Origin: an uncultured Isosphaeraceae bacterium
Lineage (GTDB): Bacteria > Planctomycetota > Planctomycetia > Isosphaerales > Isosphaeraceae
Direction of reading: 5' to 3'
Assembly: GCA_945957605.1 (NCBI GenBank)
Contig: CAMFLR010000019.1
Location: forward strand, 62,001-126,000
Length of the DNA stretch: 64,000 bases
The translations under genes and the position numbers were made by a program. Shown here one piece after another: positions 42,145 through 49,497 of the stretch. How positions within the stretch are numbered: the stretch's first letter is position 1; each line of letters opens with the position of its first letter. The notes beneath the pieces are model-generated. The model was not told where the DNA came from. It worked only from the letters and a program-made list of their open reading frames with translations, and searched no databases.

Positions 42145-43410
42145 ATGCGTGTCCCGCTCATATTAGCCTTTGTTTCGAGTATTTGTATCTATGCCCCTAG
42201 TCGCGGTGATTACTCGATTACTACTGTCGCTGAGGTAGCTGATGGTCAGGGTGATTGCTCAGGGCTTACAAGCGATTCACAGGGCAATCTTTACGGAACT
42301 TCTGCCCAGGACATAAACTCGCAGACTTCGAGCGGGCTGGTCTTTGAAATCGCAAACAACGCGAACCACACGTATACATTACTGAAGTCGTTCAAGGGTA
42401 CCGGCGGAGCAGTTCCCTACGGCGGCGTCGTGTTAGACGCGCAAGGCAATATATACGGCACAACTCTGAGCGGTGGTCCTGGAGGCGGCGGATTTGTGTA
42501 CGAGATCGCGAACGACTCCCAACGGACCTTTTCAATAATCGCTAACACTAACGGCGGCACATACGGGAAACTCGCGATCGACTCGAATGGTAATATCTTC
42601 GGGACAACTCAAGCGGGCGGAACCAATAACAGTTCGGGAACGTTGTTCGAAATTGCGAATGACGGTCGACACACACTAACAACGCTCGTCGAGTTCGCAG
42701 TTAGCAATGGATCGACGCCTTATGGGGGACTTACGATTGACTCGCACGGCAATGTCGTCGGCACAACTTATTTCGGAGGGGCATTTGGCGGTGGCACAGT
42801 CTTTCGCTATAACGTCGGAACATCGACCTTACAAACGCTCGCTTCGTTCTCCTCGGCTGGCGACAATATAAATCTGCCGTATGGCGGAGTTGCGATTGAT
42901 CAGCAGGGGAACATATACGGTACTGCTCAGACCAGTGGTTCCGGGGGGCTCTCTGCTCGAGGAGGTGTCTTCGAGATAGTGAATGATTCAAATCACACAC
43001 TTCTCACTCTCGCACGGTTCGGCCCCTTTCAGAACCTCACGACGGGGTACGAACCGCAAGGTGACCTCACCATCGATAGTAGTGGGAATCTATTTGGCAC
43101 GAACCGAATGGGAGGGCCAGGCGCTCAGGGCACAGTATTCGAAGTCGCAAACGACCCACAGCATACATTTTCAATTGTTTCAGCATTCAGTACTTCGGAC
43201 GCGGCAGGGTACCAGCCATACGGAGGAGTGCTCGTAAACTCAAACGGATCCATTTACGGTACTACGACCGTTGGGCCACATAATACAAACGCGGTGTACG
43301 AACTTTCGCCGACGGCTGTGCCCGAACCGGCAAGCGCGGTGCTTCTGGCGGGGATGATTGGAATGGTCGTTGCTTGGAGGCTAAATCGTGGACGGCATTC
43401 GGCTCTTTAG
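42145..43410 (+). CDS. PEP-CTERM protein with GXVFE repeats
   Basis: 421 residues with a signal peptide (1-21, ending SRG). About eight units of about 45 residues of the type 'GGLTIDSxGNxxGTTxxGGxxxxGTVFExxND' fill the chain; this is the repeat known from Gloeobacter and Verrucomicrobia (TIGR03803-like). The C-terminus 'VPEPASAVLLAGMIGMVVAWRLNRGR' is a PEP-CTERM sorting signal: PEP motif, membrane helix, basic tail. It should be exported and processed by an exosortase, whose gene is not in this window. The base composition is AT-richer than in the head module. A sorted surface protein is an unexpected cargo for a phage-like element. Confidence 0.85.
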   Translation: MRVPLILAFVSSICIYAPSRGDYSITTVAEVADGQGDCSGLTSDSQGNLYGTSAQDINSQTSSGLVFEIANNANHTYTLLKSFKGTGGAVPYGGVVLDAQGNIYGTTLSGGPGGGGFVYEIANDSQRTFSIIANTNGGTYGKLAIDSNGNIFGTTQAGGTNNSSGTLFEIANDGRHTLTTLVEFAVSNGSTPYGGLTIDSHGNVVGTTYFGGAFGGGTVFRYNVGTSTLQTLASFSSAGDNINLPYGGVAIDQQGNIYGTAQTSGSGGLSARGGVFEIVNDSNHTLLTLARFGPFQNLTTGYEPQGDLTIDSSGNLFGTNRMGGPGAQGTVFEVANDPQHTFSIVSAFSTSDAAGYQPYGGVLVNSNGSIYGTTTVGPHNTNAVYELSPTAVPEPASAVLLAGMIGMVVAWRLNRGRHSAL

Positions 43411-43524
43411 GCCAACCGAAAATGTGATGCCTGAAAGAACCTAAAAGGCGAGCAGCCTAGCTCACGTTTTGTTGAGCTTTGAATAGTCGCGAGTCCGATG
43501 ACACTCTGGTCGAACAAATAAGCG

Positions 43525-43553
43525 AGCCGAAGGCTGCGAGCCTTCGGCTTTTA
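43525..43553 (+). terminator. Terminator of the PEP-CTERM gene
   Basis: AGCCGAAGGCT (43525-43535), loop GCG, AGCCTTCGGCT (43539-43549), then TTTATTA. A perfect 11-pair stem 115 bases after the stop. Confidence 0.8.
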
Positions 43554-43585
43554 TTATGCGCTCAGTAAATCGTATAATACATAAC

Positions 43586-43613
43586 TTGTTTAAGTGTTAA
43601 TATATGATATAAT
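43586..43613 (+). promoter_or_regulatory. Element promoter upstream of the methyltransferase
   Basis: TTGTTT (43586-43591), 16 bases, TATAAT (43608-43613) in a strongly AT-rich stretch. The block GATATAATTAA around the -10 is identical to that of the promoter at 51658. The first possible start codon lies 35 bases downstream. Confidence 0.6.
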
Positions 43614-43647
43614 TAAATCATGAGGTCAGAAACCCAGCTTATCCGAA

Positions 43648-45576
43648 ATGCACTCGAAATGCGGAGGTCGGACTTTGCCGCTACAAATCGCACCAGACGT
43701 ATTGAACCTTCTCGAAACGGCAACGTTTAGCGGCGACATAATGATGCTCGCCCGCCAGCTTGAACGAAAAGAATACATCGCCGTGAACAAGGCGATCGAG
43801 GCACTCGGCGGAAAGTGGAACACTAAGCGCAAATGCCATGTCTTTCCGGGCGACGCACGTACGATCGTCCAGGGATTGACGAAGACCGAGAAGCCCACTC
43901 TGCCGCACAAGAATCCATTGGCGTTCTTCCCAACGCCAACCGAGCTGGTCGAGCTGATGCTCTCGGTTGCAGAAGAGGACCTTGGACAATGCGAGGGCCG
44001 GCCATCCCGAGTGCTCGAGCCCTCCGCCGGCGACGGCCGGATCATTCGCGGGATACTCGAGCGCTACCCCAAGGCCGAGGTAACAGCGGTCGAGCTGGAC
44101 GGCAGCCGCGCCGGCGCCTGTCAGACCGTTGTGGGCTCGCGCGGCCGAGTGTTCGCCGCCGACTTCCTGACCTGGAACGCGGGAGTCGACGAGAAAGGAG
44201 AGCCGAAGCGTTTCGAGCTGGTGGTAACGAATCCACCGTTCAGCGTCGAGGAATTCTCCAATTGCTGGGCGGATCACCTGGCCCGCGCCTGGGAGCTGCT
44301 TGCGGTAGGCGGCCAGATCGTTGCCATCGCTCCGTCTTCGGTGAAGAACGGGGCAGTCGGGAAGGTGTTCAAGGTCGCCGAGCTGGTGCGAAAGCACGGC
44401 TCGGTGCTGTGCGACAACCCGCCGGAGACGTTCGCGGAATCAGGGACCAAAGTGAACACCGTCCTGCTGAGCCTGCGCAAGCCCGCGGACGACAAGGCCG
44501 AGCCTCTGCTCAACTCTTACGAGGCCAAGCGGGCTGCGCGGGCGGATCGCCTGGCTGAGCGAGCCCGCAAACTCGAGCGCGAGGCGGACCGGGCAAGCGA
44601 ACGGGCTTGGAAGTCGATCGAGCAGATCCCGCCAGGCCAGCCGATCCTTGTCGGCCACCACAGTGAGAAACGGCATCGCCGCGACCTCGCCAAGCATGAC
44701 AACGCGATGCGCAAGGCCTGCGACCTTCGTGACCAGGCGGCGGAGGCCTCGCATCGTGCGTTGGCTGCGTCGCTGAACACCTCTATCAGTTCGGACGACC
44801 CGGACGCCGTTCGCAAGCTTCGGGAGAAGCTCGAAGGACTCGCGCGCGACCAGGCGCGGTTCAAGACGGTTAACGCGGCGATCCGGAGGAAAGACACCGC
44901 GGCGGGCGATCGAGCGCTTGCCGAACTTGGCTGCACGCCCGAGCAGATTGCCAAGTTGCGGACGCCAGACTTCTGCGGACGGATCGGCATCCCGGATTAC
45001 GTACTGTCGAACAACAACGGGAATATGCGGCGGATTCGGGAGCGGATTGAGCAACTCGAGCGCGCACGGGAAAGGCAGGGGAGGCCCGACCGGCGGATCG
45101 AGGCGATTGGATGCACGGTGCGGGATAACGTCGAGGCGAACCGGTTGCAACTTGAGTTTGACAGCCGGCCAAACAAGGAGATTGTCGAGGCACTGAAGCG
45201 GAATGGGTTTCGGTGGGCGCCGTCGGAGCAAGCCTGGCAGCGGCAGCGGAACAATGCGGCCGAGCATGCTGTTGGGTATGTCGCGACGAGGTTTGGCGGG
45301 ACGGTGCAAGAACCTCAATCTGTCGCCGAGGCCCGACCAGTGCGGCTACCAGCCCCGTCGGCTGACTCCCACGCGCTTTCTCTTCCCTACTATCCTTCGC
45401 CGCCTCCTGTCGCCACCGAGTCGGCTGAGCAATACTCAACCGTCTTCGAGAACAGTCTGACGAGCAACGACTATTATGAACTGCCGTTTCGGCTGGTTGG
45501 GATGGCAAAGCATCCGAGCGTTACCGCATCGCAAGCACAGCGGCGGGATATGGCGGGGCAACTCACGATGTTCTGA
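43648..45576 (+). CDS. N6-adenine methyltransferase fused to DUF3560
   Basis: 642 residues from the ATG at 43648; that ATG has no ribosome-binding site, whereas a TTG at 43675 has GGAGG seven bases before it and begins at the conserved 'LPLQIAPDVLNLL', so the true start may be 43675. Residues 30-70 ('LARQLERKEYIAVNKAIEALGGKWN') form the usual N-terminal domain. The methyltransferase has 'VLEPSAGDG' (122-130) and catalytic 'NPPF' (195-198). Residues about 290-385 match DUF3560 ('LNSYEAKRAARADRLAERARKLE', 'PILVGHHSEKRHRRDL'). A C-terminal 'ALKRNGFRWAPSEQAWQRQ' domain follows. Such fusions are common on plasmids and phages, where DNA methylation may protect against host restriction. Target sequence unknown. 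Confidence 0.85.
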   Translation: MHSKCGGRTLPLQIAPDVLNLLETATFSGDIMMLARQLERKEYIAVNKAIEALGGKWNTKRKCHVFPGDARTIVQGLTKTEKPTLPHKNPLAFFPTPTELVELMLSVAEEDLGQCEGRPSRVLEPSAGDGRIIRGILERYPKAEVTAVELDGSRAGACQTVVGSRGRVFAADFLTWNAGVDEKGEPKRFELVVTNPPFSVEEFSNCWADHLARAWELLAVGGQIVAIAPSSVKNGAVGKVFKVAELVRKHGSVLCDNPPETFAESGTKVNTVLLSLRKPADDKAEPLLNSYEAKRAARADRLAERARKLEREADRASERAWKSIEQIPPGQPILVGHHSEKRHRRDLAKHDNAMRKACDLRDQAAEASHRALAASLNTSISSDDPDAVRKLREKLEGLARDQARFKTVNAAIRRKDTAAGDRALAELGCTPEQIAKLRTPDFCGRIGIPDYVLSNNNGNMRRIRERIEQLERARERQGRPDRRIEAIGCTVRDNVEANRLQLEFDSRPNKEIVEALKRNGFRWAPSEQAWQRQRNNAAEHAVGYVATRFGGTVQEPQSVAEARPVRLPAPSADSHALSLPYYPSPPPVATESAEQYSTVFENSLTSNDYYELPFRLVGMAKHPSVTASQAQRRDMAGQLTMF

Positions 45577-45629
45577 ACAACCCCAGCTCTAAACATCATA
45601 CGAGCAACAATCGATTGAGAACCCATGCG

Positions 45630-46592
45630 TTAACTGGAGCTGTTTTCGCCCATAGCGTTTTCGGCTTCCGCATCAATAAGTAAATAAGTCACGCGAACCG
45701 GACCTCCTACCGGTGTTAAAGTTGTCTTCTCAAGCGTGGCAACGCAACGATGATTCGTCAGGGCGCTAATACGGTCAAGATCAGGCTCGGTGAGACCCTC
45801 GGCTGCTGAACCTGTTATCAGCGAGCCGTCATCAAGTAGCAGATCAAACACCGTCGTCTCGCGTGTTAGGCCCCTGAACTTACCTTTGAGTTCGATCTCT
45901 TCCGATTGCACTTCTCTTTCGAGGCGCTCGGACGCGATTCTGATTCGTTGACTACTTATAACGCTGGACGGACGGTCCGAGAAAGCGATCCGCAGTTCAG
46001 CACCGTAGTTTACCAGCGTATTCAGGAACTTCTTCATAGGTTGGAACACACGCGGCGAGATCCCCGCGATTTCGCTGTCTGCTGTCGGGTCCTCGCTGCT
46101 GACAGTTTCGAGAACGTTTGTGATCTCGCGAAGCGCCTGAGTATGGACGGAGATCACCGTCCCATCGGAGCCTGGCTGTGGTACGAACTCCAGGCCGAAG
46201 GAGCCGCGTGGCGTGCCAATGAAAAGTAGCGACGGGGTTTGTGAGCCACGAGGGCGTCGCGAACGTCCCGTCTCTCGAGCGGCTGATCTCTCGTGAAAAA
46301 GCGCCTGCTCTGCGAACATCCGCTCATACTGGATTAACGACTCGCCTGCCAAGGAAGCTCGAACGCCAGTAGTTCCCTGAACCCCGCCGCCCTTCAGAAA
46401 CAGGGCGACTCTAGGCGGCGGTGACTGTGCCGACTGTAATGCGTCTATCGTGGCCCCTGAATAGTCTATCTCAGTCTGAACGGCGTCGATGCGTTGCCCC
46501 AGTTGCTCTGCAATAAAATCGTGGCCCTGGGACTCTTTCAGGAGCCGATCGAGCTGAGCCTTTTGAAAGTTAAGAAATTCGTGATCGTTCAT
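45630..46592 (-). CDS. Unknown protein coupled to a DUF6932 nucleotidyltransferase-like gene
   Basis: 320 residues from the ATG at 46592, which overlaps the stop of the upstream gene (ATGA). The first 50 residues are helical, coiled-coil-like ('NFQKAQLDRLLKESQGHDFIAEQLGQRIDAVQTEI'). The middle has 'SLLFIGTPRGSFGLEF', and later 'VFDLLLDDGSLITGSAAEGLTEPDLDRISALTNHRCVATLEKTTLTPVGGPVRVTYLL' is beta-rich. No signal peptide or membrane helix; acidic overall. I recognise no family with confidence. Tight coupling to a nucleotidyltransferase-like protein, opposite orientation to the surrounding phage genes and lower GC suggest a self-contained cargo module such as toxin-antitoxin or phage defence; this is inference. 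Confidence 0.65.
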   Translation of the reverse strand: MNDHEFLNFQKAQLDRLLKESQGHDFIAEQLGQRIDAVQTEIDYSGATIDALQSAQSPPPRVALFLKGGGVQGTTGVRASLAGESLIQYERMFAEQALFHERSAARETGRSRRPRGSQTPSLLFIGTPRGSFGLEFVPQPGSDGTVISVHTQALREITNVLETVSSEDPTADSEIAGISPRVFQPMKKFLNTLVNYGAELRIAFSDRPSSVISSQRIRIASERLEREVQSEEIELKGKFRGLTRETTVFDLLLDDGSLITGSAAEGLTEPDLDRISALTNHRCVATLEKTTLTPVGGPVRVTYLLIDAEAENAMGENSSS

Positions 46593-47146
46593 GGTAGGTT
46601 TCCAAGAAATGCCTTCGCAGCAGCGTCTTCGGCCGGATCGCTCAACTCCACAGACAGCATCCCTTTCCAGGTGCTATCGCGACGGTGTGAAAACAGGCCG
46701 TACCAATAGCGGGAAAGATTTATTAGAAGTCGAGGATCGATCCCGAGCGGAACTATAAAATGGTCTACATGATGGGTGGCTTTGATCCCCGCACGATCGA
46801 TGAGCCATCGATTTGCTGCGAGTAATGTATTCATTTCGGTCTTTGTAGACGGATTAGAGGTGAATGTAACTACATCAATATCACCTGGAGGGCGTCCTGA
46901 ATGGGTTTCGACGTCTTCTACGAAACTTCCATCCAACCATTGGAATCCGCTGATGCTTAGAGAGAATAACTGTTCACGAAGCGCGAGATAGCCGTGAAGA
47001 ATTTCAAGACGACGTGGTGAAACGGCAAATCGTTGACACAACTCGAGTACCGTGCATTCATAAGGCGAGTGGTGCGTTCCAAGCGCCGGATTGCCGAGAT
47101 GCGGCGGTAGTACCGACGAAATCGAATCAAAAGGAGGAATAGGCAT
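46589..47146 (-). CDS. DUF6932-type nucleotidyltransferase-like protein
   Basis: 185 residues from the ATG at 47146; the frame runs upstream to 47311 but the family opening 'IPPFDSISSVLPPHLG' begins here. 'WLDGSFVEDVE' (70-80; G73, S74) followed by 'PPGDIDVV' (86-93; D89, D91) is the GS...DxD signature of minimal nucleotidyltransferases, as in DUF6932 proteins. A short helical N-terminal part ('LELCQRFAVSPRRLEILHGYLALREQL') precedes it. It would bind a nucleotide with two metals; whether it transfers it to a protein or tRNA is unknown. Coupled by ATGA to the downstream unknown partner; an operator-like palindrome lies 61 bases upstream. Confidence 0.7.
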   Translation of the reverse strand: MPIPPFDSISSVLPPHLGNPALGTHHSPYECTVLELCQRFAVSPRRLEILHGYLALREQLFSLSISGFQWLDGSFVEDVETHSGRPPGDIDVVTFTSNPSTKTEMNTLLAANRWLIDRAGIKATHHVDHFIVPLGIDPRLLINLSRYWYGLFSHRRDSTWKGMLSVELSDPAEDAAAKAFLGNLP

Positions 47147-47700
47147 TGTAAGCTGTTTACAGAGGAATGAGAAATTCGGCTGAGCATCTACTGCTATTAT
47201 TGGCAAGCCTGTTTCTCGAAACAAGCAGCCAAGGACGGCTCGGAGCATATAGAGCCATTGATACGAATGATTCTCGGTGTGATTGTCGGCTTTACTGCAA
47301 GGTTTCCCCAAAAAATTTTCATGGAAAGTCGCTTTCTAGGCGAAATGGCAGAAATGACGAATGTACCCAGTGGAATATCGCCCGTAAGTCCGGATACGGG
47401 AGCTCTTCGGTGACGGTGACTCCTTCGAACCTCGCCATGAACATCCGTCAGTAAAGGATAGGGGCGGGATCGAAAAGCACTGTTCCCCGCAAGGCCCAGG
47501 ATTTCCTTCCACCTGGTTCGAACGATTGTTTCAGTCTGGACTGGAAATTCCATAAAAAGATCGTATGACCGATCACTGATAACTTTCGCTGCTGAGTTTT
47601 TTGATCCCTTGGACGCCCAAGGGTTTAGACCGAGCCAATCGCGGATAACTTTCGCCCCCGTCTTTAAGAGGGAAACGGGCGAGCGTTTCGAGGGCGTGCG
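47147..47700. other. Regulatory gap between the DUF6932 module and the phage-type genes
   Basis: 554 bases. It holds the palindrome at 47207-47226, two exact copies of GATAACTTTCGC (47578-47589 and 47644-47655), and a hairpin CCCTTGG-ACGC-CCAAGGG (47606-47623) followed by TTTA. A minus-strand frame of 201 residues covers part of it but has no domain and no ribosome-binding site; I do not call it. Confidence 0.5.
47207..47226. promoter_or_regulatory. Operator-like palindrome upstream of the DUF6932 gene
   Basis: TGTTTC-TC-GAAACA (47210-47223) is a perfect 6-2-6 inverted repeat, extended by GC/GC on both ends with one mismatch. It lies 61 bases before the ATG of the DUF6932 gene, where autoregulatory proteins of small two-gene modules often bind. 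Confidence 0.45.
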
Positions 47701-47931
47701 ATGCGGCTGCGCGATGAAGCCACAATCCGGTTGCGGAACGAGTCCTGGCGCGTCCGCGTCGACGTTGGCCTGACCAACGGGCTCGGTGGTTTCTCGCGTC
47801 ACACCGTTTCAGAAATCGCCGCCGAAACAGGCCTGTCACCTCAGCACATTCGAGCGGGCATCCGCGCAGCGCGGAGAATCCGGAGGCAAGTGCATGAGGT
47901 CTGTAGCTTCCAGGCGCTCGTTACCACCTGA
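47701..47931 (+). CDS. Small helix-turn-helix-like protein
   Basis: 76 residues with GAGGG seven bases before the ATG. 'HTVSEIAAETGLSPQHIRAGIRAARRI' (34-60) reads as a helix-turn-helix of the MerR/sigma-region-4 kind, with basic residues around it. It is the first plus-strand gene after the divergent DUF6932 module and overlaps the next gene by 38 bases. It could be a phage DNA-binding regulator. No second domain. Confidence 0.5.
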   Translation: MRLRDEATIRLRNESWRVRVDVGLTNGLGGFSRHTVSEIAAETGLSPQHIRAGIRAARRIRRQVHEVCSFQALVTT

Positions 47932-48496
47932 CGTTTACTGGTGGGTGCCAGAACCAACCGTGTTTCTTACCGGCCCAAACCCACTCATTCCGCCACATGA
48001 GTTGGCGCGACGAGGCGAACAAAGCTGCCCGCTGTGCAGCGGCGCCGTTCGCGACCGCCTCGACCACGTGGGCGACGGGATTTCGACCAGGCTTGAGCCC
48101 ACGATCGTCTACTGCCTCCAGTGCGACGGCATGGACCCGCGTCACGAGCCACGACTCGAGCACCAACGCATCGAGACAGGGGCAATCGAAACCGAGCGTC
48201 AGCAAGCAGCCGACGACGCCGAAGCGCTCGAGTCGGCGATCAGCCGGGCCGACGGCATCCAGCTTACCGAACTTGAACGCCGGCGGATCTGGCTCGGCAA
48301 TCAGCCGATCACGTCCGACCTCGAACGCGAGCCCAACAACCTCGCACGGATGGGTCGCGAGTTCCTTCGAGCAATCGATCAGTTGCCAGACTTCTCGATC
48401 GAGCTCGACCGCCGCGGACGCATGAAGAGGCCGAAGCATGTCTCGATCCAGGATGTCGATGATCTTGCGCTATGCCGGCCTGGTGATCTCGCCTGA
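47894..48496 (+). CDS. Phage-type protein with a CxxC...CxxC zinc finger
   Basis: 200 residues from the ATG at 47894; the frame is open from 47786 but this start overlaps the upstream gene only slightly. 'CPLCSGAVRDRLDHVGDG' and 'IVYCLQCDGMD' supply four Cys for a zinc site at about residues 45-80. The rest is charged and helical ('ETERQQAADDAEALESAISRADGIQLTELERRRIWL'). No homologue family recognised. Its position in an early-region-like block of small genes suggests a phage accessory protein. Confidence 0.6.
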   Translation: MRSVASRRSLPPDVYWWVPEPTVFLTGPNPLIPPHELARRGEQSCPLCSGAVRDRLDHVGDGISTRLEPTIVYCLQCDGMDPRHEPRLEHQRIETGAIETERQQAADDAEALESAISRADGIQLTELERRRIWLGNQPITSDLEREPNNLARMGREFLRAIDQLPDFSIELDRRGRMKRPKHVSIQDVDDLALCRPGDLA

Positions 48497-48575
48497 GTTG
48501 GTCGCCTTTTTGATGTGCGTATTGCCGCTAGTTTGCGGCCTCAGTTTTCAAGAGTCGGTCGACGCTCAACGCTGA
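48438..48575 (+). CDS. 45-residue membrane microprotein
   Basis: ATG at 48438 with GAGG upstream, overlapping the end of the zinc-finger gene by 59 bases. Residues 10-36 ('LRYAGLVISPELVAFLMCVLPLVCGL') form one membrane helix. It fills most of the gap before the next gene. The basic N-terminus (3 Arg) implies the N-terminus inside. A phage membrane peptide is plausible; chance overlap cannot be excluded. Confidence 0.4.
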   Translation: MSRSRMSMILRYAGLVISPELVAFLMCVLPLVCGLSFQESVDAQR

Positions 48576-48634
48576 GTGCCGCAGTCGCGACACGTTCAAG
48601 GCTTTGCTGAACCCAAATAGCCAGGGAGCCAGCG

Positions 48635-48859
48635 ATGAGCAGCGAGCCCGAGCGGATGACAGATAGCTTACCGGTTTCGGCGAAGGCAAAGCTCATCGCT
48701 GGGTTCCTGGCCATCGCCGGCGGCTTTGTGCACTTTCATGGCCGCGTCTCAAAGCTCGAAAACTCGTCTCCACCACCAAAGGCCGCCAAGTGCCCGTGCG
48801 CCGACGGCTCGTGCAAGTGTTGTGTTCCTCCAATCGTTACACCGAGGGCGCCCGCATGA
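48635..48859 (+). CDS. Small single-pass membrane protein, Cys-rich tail
   Basis: 74 residues, AGGGAG before the ATG. One membrane segment ('KAKLIAGFLAIAGGFVHF') is followed by a short linker and 'CPCADGSCKCC', five Cys in eleven residues. Its stop overlaps the next start as ATGA, and that gene encodes a lipoprotein-like protein. A membrane protein with an overlapping lipoprotein gene recalls the inner/outer spanin pairs of phage lysis cassettes, but the Cys-rich tail is not typical. Confidence 0.55.
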   Translation: MSSEPERMTDSLPVSAKAKLIAGFLAIAGGFVHFHGRVSKLENSSPPPKAAKCPCADGSCKCCVPPIVTPRAPA

Positions 48860-49050
48860 AGTTCTTCAAAGCGTTCGGTGAGCTTGTCGCCGGTCTCATC
48901 GTGTTCGTCATCCTCGTTCTCGCCGCGCTGGCGTTCACTGGCTGCACGGTCGAAACGGCCTCCAACAACACCCGCACCGTTCCTGAGCGGCGTGTGATCG
49001 TCGAGCACGATCGCCCCGTGATTTACCGTGAAATTCACCCCAGGCGGTGA
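48856..49050 (+). CDS. Small lipoprotein-like phage protein
   Basis: 64 residues from the ATG at 48856, coupled to the previous gene. 'LVAGLIVFVILVLAALAFTGC' is a hydrophobic signal ending in a lipobox-like FTGC (C30). The mature part 'TVETASNNTRTVPERRVIVEHDRPVIYREIHPRR' is polar and basic. It could be the outer-membrane partner in a spanin-like pair; no enzyme motif. Confidence 0.55.
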   Translation: MKFFKAFGELVAGLIVFVILVLAALAFTGCTVETASNNTRTVPERRVIVEHDRPVIYREIHPRR

Positions 49051-49053
49051 CCA

Positions 49054-49497
49054 GTGGCGGCCCTGCTACTCGCACTCGAGATATTCGCGGGGAGGGTCGT
49101 GTTGAGCTTTCTGCAGAACTGGCTTACGCCGCCAGCGGTGCCTTCGTTAAGGCTTCCTATCCCGCTCCGTTACGTGCCCGGCGTCAAACAGCCCGTTGAG
49201 GCCGTTTGCCGGGCTTTTTTCTTTATCGGCGCGAAGTGCGGGTTCGACCTCGGCTTCGTGCTCGGCCTGGTCGTGGCGTTCTTCCTTTGCGCCTGCTGGT
49301 GGAGCTTCACGGCACACCTTCGGCGCCGCGAGCGGATTCAGCTACGGAGTGAACGTCGCAATGCAATCGAGTCGCGACGTCAACGACACAACCACGAAAA
49401 CACGTGCCGCTGTGGCGCGTGCCGTTCCCCGTCCCGATACCACCGGCATCACCTCGAAAGGCACTCGTCGTGCGAAGACTATCGCTACCATCGTTGA
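49054..49497 (+). CDS. Membrane protein with His/Cys-rich tail
   Basis: 147 residues from a GTG at 49054 (AGGCGG upstream), 3 bases after the previous stop. Hydrophobic segments at about 1-20 and 65-86 ('FDLGFVLGLVVAFFLCACWWSF'). The C-terminal 50 residues are rich in Arg/His/Cys ('CRCGACRSP', 'YHRHHLERHSSC'); they overlap the start of the next gene by 28 bases. No family recognised. The tail may bind metal, or simply reflect reading through the neighbouring gene's leader. Confidence 0.5.
   Translation: MAALLLALEIFAGRVVLSFLQNWLTPPAVPSLRLPIPLRYVPGVKQPVEAVCRAFFFIGAKCGFDLGFVLGLVVAFFLCACWWSFTAHLRRRERIQLRSERRNAIESRRQRHNHENTCRCGACRSPSRYHRHHLERHSSCEDYRYHR

Noticed and set aside
47197..47802. 201-residue minus-strand frame upstream of the DUF6932 gene
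   Set aside because: No ribosome-binding site, no domain, and it runs across the start of the 47701 gene; its apparent internal repeat comes from the 12-base DNA repeat.
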